Of a stretch of DNA of 64,000 nt, positions 49,541-63,357 are shown in pieces. The translations under genes and the position numbers were made by a program. Source of the DNA: Pseudisothecium myosuroides (Eukaryota; Streptophyta; Bryopsida; Hypnales; Lembophyllaceae). Location of the stretch: positions 6,944,001-7,008,000 of the forward strand of contig OX637296.1 in NCBI GenBank assembly GCA_951799445.1, read 5' to 3'. A model generated the notes under the pieces. It saw only the letters and a list, made by a program, of their open reading frames with translations. It was not told where the DNA came from and made no database searches. The first letter of the stretch is position 1. Every line of letters starts with the position of its first letter.

Positions 49541-49868
49541 CTAAGGTAGGAGGTCCATGAAGTGCCCATTTAAGAGTTGAAAATTAATTTGTGAAGCTTA
49601 AAGTACTTGAAATATCTTCAGTAAATTTTACTTAATAGACAATTGGAATTGGCATCTAACTCCAGTAGTTGCATATTTTTTGGAGCTTTGTAGAATTAGT
49701 TATAAATTTTTGAAGTTGAAACGCAGTGGCCACCAAAAGCATCCACCTTTTGAAATGTACACTATTTGTACATTGTTGGTACAATGAAAAAGTAACATAT
49801 ACAAATGGTACACATTTCAAAAGGTGGATCTTTTAGAGCCCGAGCGCTTCATGAACCCTCTACCTTGA
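49541..49868. mobile_element. CTAAGGTA-family MITE, copy C
   Basis: A 328-bp, more diverged copy with ends CTAAGGTAGGAGGTCCATGA and ATGAACCCTCTACCTTGA. The central foldback is clear: CCACCTTTTGAAATGTACAC pairs with the GTACACATTTCAAAAGGTGG segment near 49809-49828. Confidence 0.8.
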
Positions 49869-50987
49869 GGTAAACTAACCTATGATAGGGCCGGTTTGCC
49901 TTGTCAACATTATTGAAAAAATTTAAATTTTTTCCATATAGAGACAAATGTGAAAAATAGAGATAGCAATTGAATGTTTTGGAGGCAAAATATGAATTTT
50001 ATATGAATTTTTGAAGTCTATTGTTCAATTAGTCCAAACTAGTCTCCAGACTACCCCAAATCCACCCAAAAGTGTATCCATAATGGTCATCTTACTACTT
50101 AAAGCAGTTACAATATTTCCTAATATGCCCATGACATGAAGGAATAAAAAATTACTTCTTGTGATGAATTTACACTAGAAAGGTGAAAATTCCTAATGCA
50201 GTCACTAATAACTCCTTCACCATCATTGAAGGCATGAATGTAGCTACTAACTCACCTTAATTAGCTCAAATCTCATTTATTGCAAAAATTCTGTCATGGG
50301 TTGATGTAAGACTAAAATGGATCATTTTCTAGGTGTTTGCATTACCTCTCATGGGTTGGTTTACCTTACCCAATTCTATTATTAGCTTTACTTGTTACAT
50401 ATGCAAGTTCATTTGCAAGGCATCAATCTTGAAACAATGCCGCAACCAAAAGTGGCAGATGGATGGCAAAGAATCCTTCTATATAAGATTGAAATCCAAA
50501 TGTTCATCCTTGGAATTTTGTTTGGAAAGGATAGGTCTTCAACAATACTTTGACCTCCAATGAGTACTTTAGGATTTTTTTAAGCAGATAATTTACATGG
50601 TACCCAAAAGGATGACTTCTATAGTAACTAGCGCAATGTTCTACAGTTAAATGCGTCATACAAAGTTTGCGGCTAGGATCTATCTTCCCCTAGCCAAGGA
50701 TAAGTGTAAAAAATTACCTCTATTTTGTGGTTGATTAGTGTATTGTGTTTTTCACCTCTCTTATATGTGTTCTTCACCTCTCCTACATGTGTTCTTCACC
50801 TCTCCTAGCTCATTTAGGGCGCTTGATTCAAAATTTGAATTCAAAAACTTCAAAATTTCATTATGAGTGGCAAATAAAAATTTTCCAATGTTTTTTTGTA
50901 GGGATAAAGCAATAGAATTTTTCTGACGCATTTTAACATCCTTTAGTTCATTTATGTTGGTCTTGTAGACAAGAGTTGCTTTTCTTT

Positions 50988-51871
50988 TTAATCCCAAAAG
51001 GACCATTGTCCCGTTGGGAGACAAATTGGATTTTGGACAAGTACCTACAGTCTCAATTTTTGTCATAATTTTTTTAAACTTTTTTGGAAGATAGAAAAAT
51101 TGATTAGCTTTATAAGAATATAATTTTTTTCAATTGGTGCCAGGAAACAAAAGTTATGCCCAAATAAGCTCAAAATAAGGGAGACCAAGCAGCAAAAAAA
51201 TATTTCAAAAATTTGAATTAATTTTTTTTTCCACTTGTAGATTATATTTTTGTCTACATGGAAAGCTTTGATTCATTTCATTTGGATAAGTGATGTGAAA
51301 GTTATGGACAATCTTGTTTTGGAGGATCTTTTTAAAAAAATAACTTGTAGGATTCATTTCTAAATGTAATTTTTACAATTTTTCACAAAAAAAATCTCCT
51401 CATGGTTTAGTTTTCTTGCTAAAGAAATCTCACCATTGGAATTAGTGTACTTTAGGGTTTCCTTCTATCTCATACTGATAACTACTTAACAATTTTTATA
51501 AGAATGAAAATTATGTTGTTGTTTTTTTCTTAAAAATTCCTTGAATCTCAAATCAACTCCATTATAAAGGTTTAAACTTCAACACTTTGTAGTGAAAAAA
51601 ATTTAAATTAAAAAGGTTCAAAGTCAAATAATCTAGTCATGCAAGGTGCTAAAAAACTTGTTTTTTTCACTTTAAACACAAATATCTTGCAATTCATGCA
51701 GTCAAAAATTTTGAAGTTTTTTCCACACATTTTCACACTAGTTAGTTTTAAGACACTATGAATAGATGTGCAAAAGTAATAATTTTCAAATTTTTTAACT
51801 CTTTGCAATAGAAATGACAATTTTTAGTCTTTTTTGGAAAAAAAAGAAGGTCTTGGTCCTTTAGAGGTTAA
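50988..51871. mobile_element. TTAACCCCTAAAGGACC-family TIR element, copy 51 kb
   Basis: An 884-bp non-coding element. The left end is TTAATCCCAAAAGGACC and the right end is GGTCCTTTAGAGGTTAA. The right half is collinear with 5700-5988, and the left half is homologous, in inverted orientation, to 4800-5276. No transposase-like frame was seen. Confidence 0.7.
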
Positions 51872-52007
51872 GCAAAAAATGGTGTATTATTATTGATGTA
51901 TAATAGCTTAGTATTTTTTCCATATTTTTTCAAGGAATATTACTAGTAATATAATGGCAAATTGGGATTAGAAATGGCTATAATACAGTCTTTAGATTAT
52001 GTTGGTT

Positions 52008-52937
52008 TCAACCCCTAAAGTTCTTTCATATTTAGAGGGTCAAAATTGTTTCAAAAATATTAGTTGCCAAAGCAAGGCTAAAATCTTCATTTATATTTAA
52101 TTTTTAACAAACCTAACCATAAGATCCTTTAATTTGTTAGAGTATACTCTCCTAAAATTTCTGAATAAGAAACCTTACCAATGCAAGATTGTGATGCCTA
52201 GATTTCAAAAGGAAGTGTTTTCAATTCTTTCCAAATGTTTAGATTTCATCTTTCAAAAATTTTATCCCAAAATGTGTAGATCCTACAACTTGCAACTCTC
52301 CATAATATGTTGAAAAAATAAATTTAGAATACATATAAAAAATTTCAACAAAAAATATTTCATCTTCATGCGTGAAAAAATATTATATAGAAAAAGTAGA
52401 GAATGATTTAAAGTACTAAATTGTTAAGAGACGTACTTATGGAATTGAAAATGTCAATCCCAATAGATGCAATGTTGTAATAAAAAAATCTACATCCTAT
52501 TATTTTATTTTATTTCAGAATTATTGAAAATTGAGCTGAATAAAGGACTTCAAAGTTTGTTTTGGAGTAAAGATTCCATAGCTGCCACAAACTAGGACTC
52601 TCATAACTTTCATTTCATTAATGGAAATTAAATGATTCAAAGCTTTCCACGTATATATAAATCTAGAAAAATTAACCAATTTCAAATTTTTATTTCTTAA
52701 AACTGAAGTGATTTTTTAGATGTCCATGTTGCCCAGGCTCCAAAAGAAACTACATATTATACAATAATTATTTTAGCACTTAGTCAAAAGTTATGAAAAT
52801 TGCTACTCCTTAAAGCTACTCCTTGATTACACGTTGTGTGAAAATTTCAATGAAAAAAAATGAAAATTCCCTTTGTAAATGGATGACTCCAAAAAGTTGT
52901 GTTGCCAAAAAATGCTACTTGGTCCTTTACGAGTTAA
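52008..52937. mobile_element. TTAACCCCTAAAGGACC-family TIR element, copy 52 kb
   Basis: A 930-bp element with left end TCAACCCCTAAAGTTC and right end TTGGTCCTTTACGAGTTAA. It is homologous along its length to the 6748-7667 copy; for example both have a GCAAGG(T/C)(C/T)AAAATCTTCAT stretch and then AGGATCCTTTAATT or AGATCCTTTAATT. Confidence 0.7.
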
Positions 52938-55900
52938 ATAAATGCTGAGTTTACAATATATGAATAAGATGACCACTGACTATTTTGCCAATTGTAGAGG
53001 TGGCTTAATGTCAAATTTGGACTAGTAGGACAACACACTTCAAAATTCATAACAAATCTTTACTTTACCGAAAACAATACTACAATTCAATCCTTCAATG
53101 GCATTTTGTAGCAACATTTGAACCTTGCAAATAACACCAAAACTTGATTCCGAAGCTGACATTCAGCGTTTGTACTAAACGTGTCCAAAGTGAACAGTTT
53201 GGGACATATTTGGTGAATTTTTTGCACAAGAGGCAAGATGACAACTTTGAAAGGCCAACAAAATAAGAATGTAATTTTTTTTTAGGAAAGTCAATTTTGT
53301 TTGTCTGAAAAAGTTAGTATAATGGGTACCGTAGGTTAGGGTCAGACCCCTGACAAAATCTCTTCTTTTTGCTGGTATTTCCCTTTTGTTAACTGCGTTT
53401 CAAATTTTCAGAATTTCAATTGATGACTAAACCCTTTACATGACTACCCACTCTGTGCCACGCAGAGCTTGCTCAATTTAGCTAAAGTTTGGGAAACTTG
53501 CTTAATTTTGCTAAAGTTTAGAACTAGAGAACAAGTTTCACCAATTAAATCCTGGAAACAGTCTCTGATATTCAGCACTAAGGGCTTCCGTTTTGTTTCA
53601 AGGATTCAAATTATTTTCATTAACATTTTCTACATTTGCACATTTGCCACGTTATAATTTCTGAAAATTTCATCACATGCCATATATAATTATATTTTGA
53701 ATTATTTTTTAACGAATTTGACCCGAGTGTAGGGTATATTCTGTAACATATGTACTTCTCTTCAGGTGTCAATGAATGAAATGAACAAAAGAAAGATATC
53801 TTGACACAAAGTAGAAAAAATCCATGTTGGAATCAACAAATTCAAAGGTGTTGAAAACTATTTCGTAGATTTCTATGCAATGGAATCTTCCACTGTTTCT
53901 CCATCTTTCTCTGGAAAACAATAAGCCTTAACCCTTCAAGGATGGACTCATGGCCATTGATTTCAAGCCTTGTTGCCTATGCCTTAGTCTTCTACCATTT
54001 TGCAACTAGATATGAATGGAAAAATTTCTATTTATTTTTCATACATGGAACTACATGTCTTCTATACTTCATAAAAATTTTAGATTTTTTTGAGAATTTT
54101 TGAAGAAATAGTGAAGAAAAATCATATCAAATAGAAAAATATTTCAAAAAATCAGAAAATTTCACCACGTCTATATATTACGGTGACAAACAACATGGTG
54201 TATACTCAATTTCCATATCATTCTAAAATTAGAAAATAATAGTTATTGAAAATGCATCCAAAGTTCAAATTGCAATAAAATATTCAATATTAGGAATTTT
54301 TTCATAATTCAAATTGGAGTAGAAACTAGAGTAGATGAACTTCAGTTTGTTAGTTGGGCTCAAACTCAAAAAATATCATTTTTGTGGAGAAATTTCAGAT
54401 TTAGAGCAAAGAGCAACAACTTTTCAAAATACACTAAAATAGCATTCTATGATTCATTTTTTTACTAACTTCTCATTTACTTGAAGACAAACACTAGCAG
54501 GTTTACAAACTCAATTGAAGACTCTTCATAACCCACCATGAAAGGTCAACAAAAAAGTGGATGAATAAATGCTTTCAATCTGTGTGTAGACCACAATATT
54601 GTCATCCAGAAGCCACAAAATGGCTCTGGCGGCGTTACTAGATTAAGTTACAGAAAAATCAAGGCATGTACAGAATAGTATGATGTTGAGAACAATAACT
54701 AAAAAAATTTGTGGACACGGAAAAGGAATTTTGATGTTGAAAACAACTTGAAAGGAGCAACAAGATGAATGAGAAATGACTCATGCCAAAGGCCACACAG
54801 ACCCCAATCTTTTGACTGGCAACCGCTCCATGGATAAGGGACAAGCCAGTGTTTGGGGAGAACCACCGGTTAGATCATTGTTAGGCGGTGGAATTGGTAG
54901 TAAAAATTGCTAGTAGTTTGAAAACATTAGAGGAAAAAACCTTGTGAAAAAAACTATTAAAAATTTTATTTAGAGAAAAAAATGAACTCGGTTTTTTGAA
55001 GAACTGGTTTAATGTGGGAATTGGAAGACTATGGCTAGTGACATTAAAAAAAGATCCCAAATCCTAGTACAAGCTCCCATTCCCATCCAATCTTGAGTGT
55101 ACAAAGACAAATACCTAGTCCAAGATGAACTATTTGCATACATGAATGCAAAAAATGATTTGGGAATATATTATACAATTGAACTTCTCAATTTGCAGTA
55201 TATTTATAAAAATTCACAAAACTATTGTTTTTTAATTTTAAATTCATCATTATCAACTACTAAAATGTTGAAAACAATCTTAAATATTAATTACTCACTA
55301 AATTTTGCAAAATTGCTCAAAGGAATGGTTTTAGGTATTTTCATTGTTTTGTGCTTAAATTCTGGAGACAACCTTTAGGTTAGAGTTGGTTAAAGTATGT
55401 ATTGAGGTGTATATTAGGATATATTTCTCAATTGGAGGCTATTTGAGATACATGATATGAAGCAACACAATTTTGAGGCTACATAGTTGTTTTTGAGCCA
55501 TTCTAGTCTATCATTTTCATCTACATTTTGCCCATTAACACCCACACAAATCCACTACAAGTTTTCAAAAGCAATCAATGGGAGTTGAAGCATTTTGTGC
55601 TTCAAGTATACATCCACTTGAAGAAGTGTAGTGAGATGTGGGAATTTACCTAATACTCACCTTTGAAAATTCACAAATTGGTCCCCAAGTATTTGAAATT
55701 TACAAAAAAACATTGTCCTTTTACTTATAAAGCTTGAAGTCAAAGAGGCAAAATTAGAATTAATCCTTATTTTTTAGCCCATAGAGATTATAATCTTTTT
55801 TTTAAATGTCTTTTGTTGAGAATTTTATAATTTTTGCAAAAAATTTAAGTCAATGCCTAAATAAGCCTAGAAGTGCCAAATATATACATCTTTGAATCAT

Positions 55901-56347
55901 CTCCAAGACATCCATAACCAACACTAATAGCAATTGATAATCTTTACTATTATTGATCACAAAACCTTATTTGGCAAGTAAAGAGGATTCCAAATGTACT
56001 TTAGCATGCATTCTTTAAACATTGTATGAAGAATTTTTGAAACTTCAAAGTATTATTTGTAGGTGTATAAAAAATTGACACTAGAATCTGTTAATAAAAC
56101 TCTGACTCATATTTAGATTGTGTACATTTTGCCTCATTAATATCTAGATTTTAGTGCTGCTTTTTGGTTGAAATGCAGGTGTTACATTTTGGAAAGGGAT
56201 GATTGTGGGTGCACATACCTTGAGTCTCCATGTCTAAAGTTGAAGACATTGAAGAGGGACAATTTAACTCATATTGGTAACATTGCAAAAGACCCAACCT
56301 CTGCATAATAGAATTGTGGGTTTAGGTGATTTTATACTCCTACTATT
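52938..56347. other. AT-rich intergenic DNA, no gene recognised
   Basis: No frame over 100 codons and no family resemblance. The only structure seen is the short 29-bp tandem duplication at 53.47 kb. Confidence 0.5.
53470..53519 (+). repeat. Short tandem duplication, period 29 bp
   Basis: TGCTCAATTTAGCTAAAGTT and TGCTTAATTTTGCTAAAGTT lie 29 bp apart, and the spacer is GGGAAACT. Confidence 0.75.
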
Positions 56348-56810
56348 AAGGGTATGTTTGCACTTGGTATTAGAGGTGATGTTAATTTGCAATGTGAATC
56401 TGGTCTAGAATTAGGTCTAAATTCATTCCTAAGCCCCTTGGTAACAACATTCTTTAAGGTAGAAACACCCATTAGCGTCCATGTTTCCATTCTTGTACCA
56501 TAGATTGTTACTAAATATGTCCCTAGACTTCTCATTAGTGTGTCCTTGGAATGTTTAACTCTGATTTGCTAATGCATTTAAAGGACACATAGACACATAC
56601 CTAACTTTCATTTGTTGACTAGTGATTTTTGTAAATTTCAATTTGTGGTCCTATGTGACAGTTTCAGTGGTCTAGGGAGCCAATACTTTAAAATATCATT
56701 TTTAGGAAAAGGTGACTCCAACTGTGCTGAATTGCTTAATATTGACGGTTTGGGGGTGTTTCCACCGTAACACCAAGTGTGAACACACACTAGAAGTCAA
56801 TAGTACTTCC
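56348..56810. mobile_element. Possible degraded MITE with GTTTGCACTTGGT-like ends
   Basis: GGGTATGTTTGCACTTGGT on the left and ACCAAGTGTGAACACACAC on the right form an imperfect inverted repeat of about 19 bp. The interior is non-coding. No clear target duplication was found, so the call is tentative. Confidence 0.4.
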
Positions 56811-56902
56811 CATCTCATGTGAAATAGCTGAGGCATTCATTTGTTGCAAGTTCCAATGTTACAAACGTTACAACACCAACTAAAATTGAATTTGAAGTCC
56901 CT

Positions 56903-57210
56903 ATAAGGTAGTCTGTTCGAAAAGTGAGTGGGCTCTAAAAGCGATCACGACACAGAGGTACATATTGCTTTCTTCAATGTACCAATAGTATACATTTCAA
57001 GAGGTGGTCGGTTTTAGTGACCACTATGTTTCAACTTCAAAAATTTGTAACTAATTCCACGAAGGTCCAAAAGATATGAAACGACTTGGGTTAGATGCCA
57101 ATTCCATTTTTCTTCCTCCAAAAATTAACTGGAAATTATTTCAAGGAGTTTAACTTCCCCCAAAAGGCAAACAGCTCTTAAATGGTCGCTTTAAGAGCAG
57201 ACTACCTTAG
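56903..57210. mobile_element. CTAAGGTA-family MITE, copy D (inverted)
   Basis: A 308-bp copy in the opposite orientation to A-C, with ends ATAAGGTAGTCTGTTCG and AGCAGACTACCTTAG. ATGAAACGACTTGGGTTAGA is the reverse complement of the shared interior block of copies A and B. Confidence 0.8.
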
Positions 57211-57762
57211 AAGAGGGATCATACATCCTATGGCTTCTACAACTCTAGCTTGCCTTGATCAGTGACCATCAAAGTTCACAACTTTGTGCCACCCAACAAT
57301 CTCGTTTGCACTTGAAGCTCACGCACATTTGGTCCATGAATTTCAGGCTATGGCAGTACCACTCATATACTGTAGCTGGGTGCTTTTCAAACCCATTCAG
57401 CTAAGCCTCATGCATTTTTGGAGCTTCAAAAGAAGTTTGGACTTTTCCACATGGAAACATACATAAGGTAGTCGCTTGTACTTCGGTCCAATTTTTGAAG
57501 TGATTGATGCAACAAATGTCAAGAGCACTTCAACTCATTTACCATGAGGTGTGGACAAGTCAGCTTACAAATCAACGCACATGTAAAATCTTCTTCGAAG
57601 GTGGGCAAATGTAAAATCTTGGAAGGTGGGTACATCCAAAATTGCACGGTGTTTAAAAATGCCATCAATCACTTTGTATACATCTCCAAAATCAATACTT
57701 GTATGTATTTTGAAGAACTGATTTTAGAAGATGTACTTAAAATAACTTGGACCCTTTGTAAC

Positions 57763-57825
57763 TTTTGCATATTGTATCCAAATGTTGCGCGTTGGCTTGG
57801 GTGCATTTGGATACAATATGCAAAA
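57763..57825. repeat. Perfect 22-bp inverted repeat
   Basis: The left arm 57763-57784 (starting TTTTGCATATTGTATCCA) is exactly complementary to the right arm 57804-57825, around a 19-nt GC-richer loop (TTGCGCGTTGGCTTGGGTG). It lies between CTAAGGTA-family ends at 57463 and about 57899, so it could be the core of a degraded member. Confidence 0.85.
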
Positions 57826-57960
57826 TTTGACTTGGGTCTCTAATAATAGTAACTAGGCATTGTAGCAAAAAATGGCGGGTTGGGAGGTCCTTACCTTAAC
57901 TCAATTCTAGATGCAAAAGACACGCTTACAAGTAAATAAGTTTGTATAAATCTTTTGAGA

Positions 57961-58082
57961 CTAAGGTAAGTGAACCAATTGCAGGGGAAATTAAATTAGT
58001 AGTGTACATTTCAGAACTTGAATGTACATTACTAATATAATTTTGCGTGCAACGAGCTTGCAATGGGCTCACTTTACCTTAT
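57961..58082. mobile_element. CTAAGGTA-family MITE, short copy F
   Basis: A 122-bp short member with ends CTAAGGTAAGTGAACCAATT and CAATGGGCTCACTTTACCTT. A central AGTGTACATT ... AATGTACATT foldback lies around a 10-nt loop. A possible left end of another copy is at 57463 (ATAAGGTAGTCGC), with no clear partner. Confidence 0.7.
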
Positions 58083-60399
58083 GTGCTAGTGAAATGAGTA
58101 CGTATGACCATCTTGAAGCACAATTATTATTTTGAACGTTTAAGTGATAATTTATATGACACCCATGTAATGTAACATTGTTTAGCAATGGTGTAGGTTG
58201 TCATTTGATCCCATACAAAACATATAGTAATTTAGATTGGCCCATATTTTTCAATATAAAGCAAGATATGGGATGCCATTTGAAAAACTTTGCTTAAAAA
58301 AATTCATTTAAAAATGGCTCAATATTTGTTCGATGTTTGGTATTTGTTGGTAATCAAGCATACATTTTATTTTAATACACGTGTTTAAAATACATATGTC
58401 CTTTTTTTAGATTTATAATTCCAAATGTTAGCATATCAAATTTATTTGAAGTTTGCATTCAATGTACTTAAAAAAAAAGAAGGGAAGGGTTTGACAAGGA
58501 TTTTGAGTTTGTATTAAATATGATGATTTCAATGTGAGTGCAAATTACTAGTATTTTTTGAAATGTATTCTCAATGCTTGTATATATCTACATCAAAATT
58601 TCCAATAAAACCAATAGAATAAGGGATAGGGACTTTTTAGAATGAATCCTAAGTCCAAAACAAAAACCTCAACAATGAAAAGCATCCAATATATCACAAT
58701 GTGTCAATGTGGAGTCCTTGAAAGTAGGACTACTAAATTCAATTTACATGTTGAGGCAATAAAGGCCCTTGTGAAAGGTCCAGGTCTAATAAAATATGAA
58801 AGTGTCATTGTCAAGTGTTAAAATTCAACAACAAAGTCAAGAATAAGGAAAAAATCAACATTAACTAATCAATTAAATACCAATAAATAAATAAAATGGG
58901 CAATGACAAGAACCATATTTTATTATATATTGACAATAAACCAACTTAAATTTTTATTCTTTGGACATAGAATCAAAAGAAAGAAAATTTTGATTAATTC
59001 TCAGATAATGTTATGATTCCCGCTCATTTGAGTTAGAATTTTTTTTATTTGTTGTGTCTTAAACCACTAACTTCAAACAAAAATCTTGTAACTTCTTTCA
59101 TAGCTAGTGGACAATAATACTTTGTCTTCTAGTCAATCTTCTTCTTGAGGTAACCCTTAATGTTGAGTGCTTTAACATCCATTTAGAAGATTTAAAAAAG
59201 TTAGTAATAGACATTATTGAATGCATATGGATGTCAATTATATTGTACAATTTATTTTTTTAAACCATAAATTTTATATAGAAAGGGCAAGAGGCAATAA
59301 GTATTAATGTAAAAGTGGTGCTACAAGTGACGATGCTAGAAAAGGTCGGTGGTGCTCATATACAAAGGTGGATGAATTGTATATAAATCATAGTGGTGTG
59401 AGCTCTTGCATATTTATGGTCAAAGTCAAAATGAGGCTAATATTTGCATTAGTATATATATCATCAACTTGAGTAGAAGTCATGGATGCTGTAAGAGTAT
59501 TACTAGAAAATAAAGACCCTGCCTTTTTATATACAATTGTATTCTCTTACCTTTATTTCTACAAGATTATACGCAATGTTCACATGATAAAATTAGTGAA
59601 GTTCTAGAAGGGACAATCTTTTAAGAAGGAAACTCGAGGAAGGTTTGTACACAACATTGTCAGTATTAGTATAGTATGTATACATTCCGTAATCATAAAT
59701 GGAATCAAGAAGCCCACCTAACAATCAAGTTGCATTTTTTCTTAAAAAGATTCATTGTACATAGAAAGTTATATTGCTTTGAATATAAAAAACATAATTA
59801 AAAAAAATGGTAATTACATTAGACTATATTAAAAACTTCATAGATTAAGCCTCTTATAACCAAGTTCAAGTGGAAAAAATAAAAATAAAATTTCTAATGA
59901 ATTTTTGCTTCTAAATTGATATTACAAAGATCTATTAATATTTATTCATATTTGATTGTATAGATAGTTTCTAAAATTCATACTTAACATCTTCTTTTAT
60001 AATGTAAACTTCAAAAAAGTTGAAGAAGTTGTATATATATATAATATCACCATGTCTATTGGACATGTTCAATAAAAAATAATTTTGAAAGTAGATGATA
60101 AATTTTGGAAAATAATTTTTTTCAAGAAAAAATAAACTTTATGGGAAAAAGTGGGAGTGCTATTTTGTGAGTTTTGGAGCGTGAGTCCAAGAGCTCAAGA
60201 GTCTATGAGCCTTCAATTTTTGGTGCAATTTTCTGTGATTTTCAGGGTGTAGACCTATGATCGTAGTTTAAGAATTGACAGTCTTTATAGCTAGTGAACT
60301 TAAAAAAATATGTCAATTGGCTTGATATAGGATTGAGACATTCCAAATGTATTCCAAACACCTTATCTATACACCCTATCCATTTTTTATTTTTTTTAT
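58083..60399. other. AT-rich intergenic DNA, no gene recognised
   Basis: Very AT-rich, with no open frame of note and no clear repeat structure by eye. Confidence 0.5.
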
Positions 60400-60865
60400 T
60401 TTTAGTAGCAACTCTACCACCTCTAGAGAATCAGAGACCCCCTTCGGCACAAAGAGGACCCTTGGAAGGTATAGAGGTTGGGACTTTCAAAAAAAAAAAA
60501 AAACTCCTTCAATTTTTTGTCTTTTAGTTGCGATTTCATCACCCTCCAAAAGCCCCTTGAGAGGTTTGGAATTTGGGACTCTCAAAGCTATATATATGGT
60601 ATATATATATTTTTAAATTTTTTAAATTTTTTTTGCAATTTCATCACCTTGAAAAACCCTCTCAGTATTGAGAGACCTTTTGGAGTTTGGGACTTTCAAT
60701 TTTTTATTTTTTATTTTTTGCAACTTTGTGACCCCCAAAAACCCCTCTCAGTATCGAGAGAGCCCCTCCGGAATTTGGGGATCAGGACTTTCCCAATTTT
60801 TTTTTTTTTCAATTTTTTTTCCAGCAACTTTGTCATCCCTAGAAACGCCTCTCGGTACTAAGGCT
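60400..60865. repeat. Tandem array of about 85-120-bp units with GAGAG palindromes
   Basis: About five units start with GCAACT(T/C)T or GCGATTTCATCACC-like words near 60408, 60529, 60637, 60719 and 60824. Each has a CCCCAAAAACCCCTCTCAGT-like block, often a short palindrome such as CTCTCAGTATCGAGAG, then a GGAATTTGGGGACTTTCAA-like block and a poly(A) or poly(T) run. Open frames across this array arise from the repeats and are not taken as genes. Confidence 0.8.
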
Positions 60866-61611
60866 TGAGGTGGATTAAATTGTTGCCTGCCAGCAAGCCA
60901 AGCTAAGTGCGGCGTGCGTGCTGACAAGCTTCCACGGTCATAGGGCATAATAATAAAATTTTGGAATTTTTCCACTATTTACTTCGTTGACCTCAAAAAT
61001 TTCAAGTTTTTTTTTGTCAACATTGTGGGCTCACAAATCGTATGCTCATTGCTCAAGCTCACGCTTTTAGGCTCACAGTCTAGCGTCGTTGTGAAAAAAA
61101 GGATGTTGAAGATGTTTTCTTCATCTATTGAATGTTAATTTTTGAAAACAATTAAATATAAAAAAACATGCAAATTTGGCCCTTCATTTACAGAGTAATA
61201 TACGGGTAATACATCTACATTTTACGCTGCCATAATCCTTAAGCATTAACCCTTGATGTTCATGACTATATTTCAACAAATATACTCGGAGGTGACACAT
61301 ATAGTGATTTTTTGAACCCATGTGCATGTAAAGGGGACCGGTATTAAATGGGCCTATTATTTTTTTTGAAAGGATTTTAAGGCCCACTAATCTTATATAA
61401 TTTTCCAAAAGTAACTAGTTCACAAGGGATGTAGGTTGGTTAGAGCTAAAAAAGTTGCATTAATTGTATCCTTTAGTAGTTTGTATTTTTGTTTTTATAT
61501 TTTTGTTTCTAACTTCAACTTGTTCAATTGTAAGTGCAAAGAAAACATTCAAATGCAAATAAAGAAATATACAAGGAAATATCAATTTACTACTTTCCAA
61601 CAAAAGTATAA

Positions 61612-61633
61612 TACACACACACACACACACACA
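61612..61633. repeat. (AC)n microsatellite
   Basis: About 11 AC units in otherwise unremarkable AT-rich DNA. Confidence 0.95.
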
Positions 61634-63303
61634 TTGTGACACCCTCTCACCCACCATAAATACAATAATAGGCTCAAAAAAACCCTATAGCTTCAACATA
61701 CTTTACAACAAAAGCCCCAGTGGGTCATTGCAAGAATGCTTGGTTGAATTTGTTCCATTTTGGCTCCCAGTACTATGAGCTTTTGCATAATTTAAAAAAT
61801 AAATAAACAAAATAAGGATAATTTATATGACATTAAAAATAGAATATCACCAAAATTTCAGACCTAAAAAAATTCTAGGTCAAAAATTATTTAAGAAAAT
61901 GAGGTTACTGAAATTTTGAAAAAATACATAGTTTGACATTTTAATTTGTACAAAATAGGAAAAACAATTTTCAAAGAAACAAAAATATCCCATTTGGTAA
62001 GACTTCAATGGTGAAGAGATTTCACCCAAAAAATGATCTTGAAAACACCTTCAATGTACAGATTGCATGCGCAAGGGAGCCTTCTTTGCATAGATGTAGA
62101 TGACATAAAATAAAATATTTTGAAATGCCCCTTGCACAAGGTAGAAACATGACTTCCTAATATGGAAATAGACCATAGAAATTTCAGCTCCAAATCATTA
62201 AATTTGGAGACTCCGTAGTACTAAAATCCCTCAAAACTCAAACGTGACATATTAGTTTAAATGATTTTAAAATATAAAATGATTTCTGAATCTTTTTGAA
62301 AAATATGAGATATGATTACATTCAAGAGAGGTATCTTCAATCAAAAATTTAAGTTCATGCAAGTCTTGCTTTAAAAGTTATTGCAAAAGAAAGCTTTGGC
62401 ACTCCCTCTGTGACAATGTTTTAGTACCGGTCTTTCTTGCAATGACCCCAGTCAATACTAAATAGAATTATCATACACCTAATGCATTCAATGAAAACCT
62501 ACACATATCAATCTTAACTTCTTGAACTTTTTGTTTTCTTGTTGTATCCTATTGCATAAACATAAAAACTTCCATTCCAACAAACAACCTTTGTTGTACT
62601 CACATGTCTCTATACCACCAAATTTGTAAAATGAAATAGACTATTCTAGACATAACTTCCCTACAAACCTTATCTAAATCCTATCCAATGTCCTTTATCA
62701 TGAAATGACTTCTAAATCCAAACTAGATTTATTCAACTAGAATATATATTCTAAACCGCAAGACCACTCAAAATCTAAAATACAATATAACATGCAATAT
62801 GTCTAAGTGCACGATGATCATGTGAGGTGGCCCAAAACTAAAAAAAACCTCAAAATATATAAGCAAAGTGAAAGAGGAAATCCATCCCAAACCTTAGTTG
62901 TAGACATATGTGACAAATTCCCACTTGATCACAAACTTCAATATAATAGACAAAGCAATGTAAAGGAAGACACTGCACATCCAAATAAAATTGATGTAAT
63001 GGTGTGGAATCCAAAGAAAGCGGTAGCTTCCTATAAAAATGCATGAAGGACAATAAATCCCCTTGAAGCTATCAATATATTCCAAAATGTGCTCATATGT
63101 TGATGTCTGAATCCTAAAACCTAGTGAAGGTAAAAAAATATATCCATAACTAATCATCCAAGCTCCTTATCCTAAATCCTATATATATTATTTCTAAGAG
63201 AGTTCTAAGGCATCGTAATAATTAAGCAATGAGATTTAATGTTTATAAGCTTTACTTGTATGATATAAGAGCAGTATTTTGGAACTACTAGTCCTTGTAA
63301 GTG

Positions 63304-63357
63304 GTTCATTATTTATAAATCTTAGAATTAGTTCATTATTTATAAATCTTAGAATTA
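63304..63357 (+). repeat. Perfect 27-bp tandem duplication
   Basis: The 27-bp unit beginning GTTCATTATTTATAAATC occurs twice in tandem without a mismatch (63304-63330 and 63331-63357), in AT-rich DNA with no gene nearby. Confidence 0.9.

Noticed and set aside
60347..60861. Overlapping plus-strand frames rich in Phe
   Set aside because: They are produced by poly(T) runs in the tandem array; three overlapping frames are equally open.
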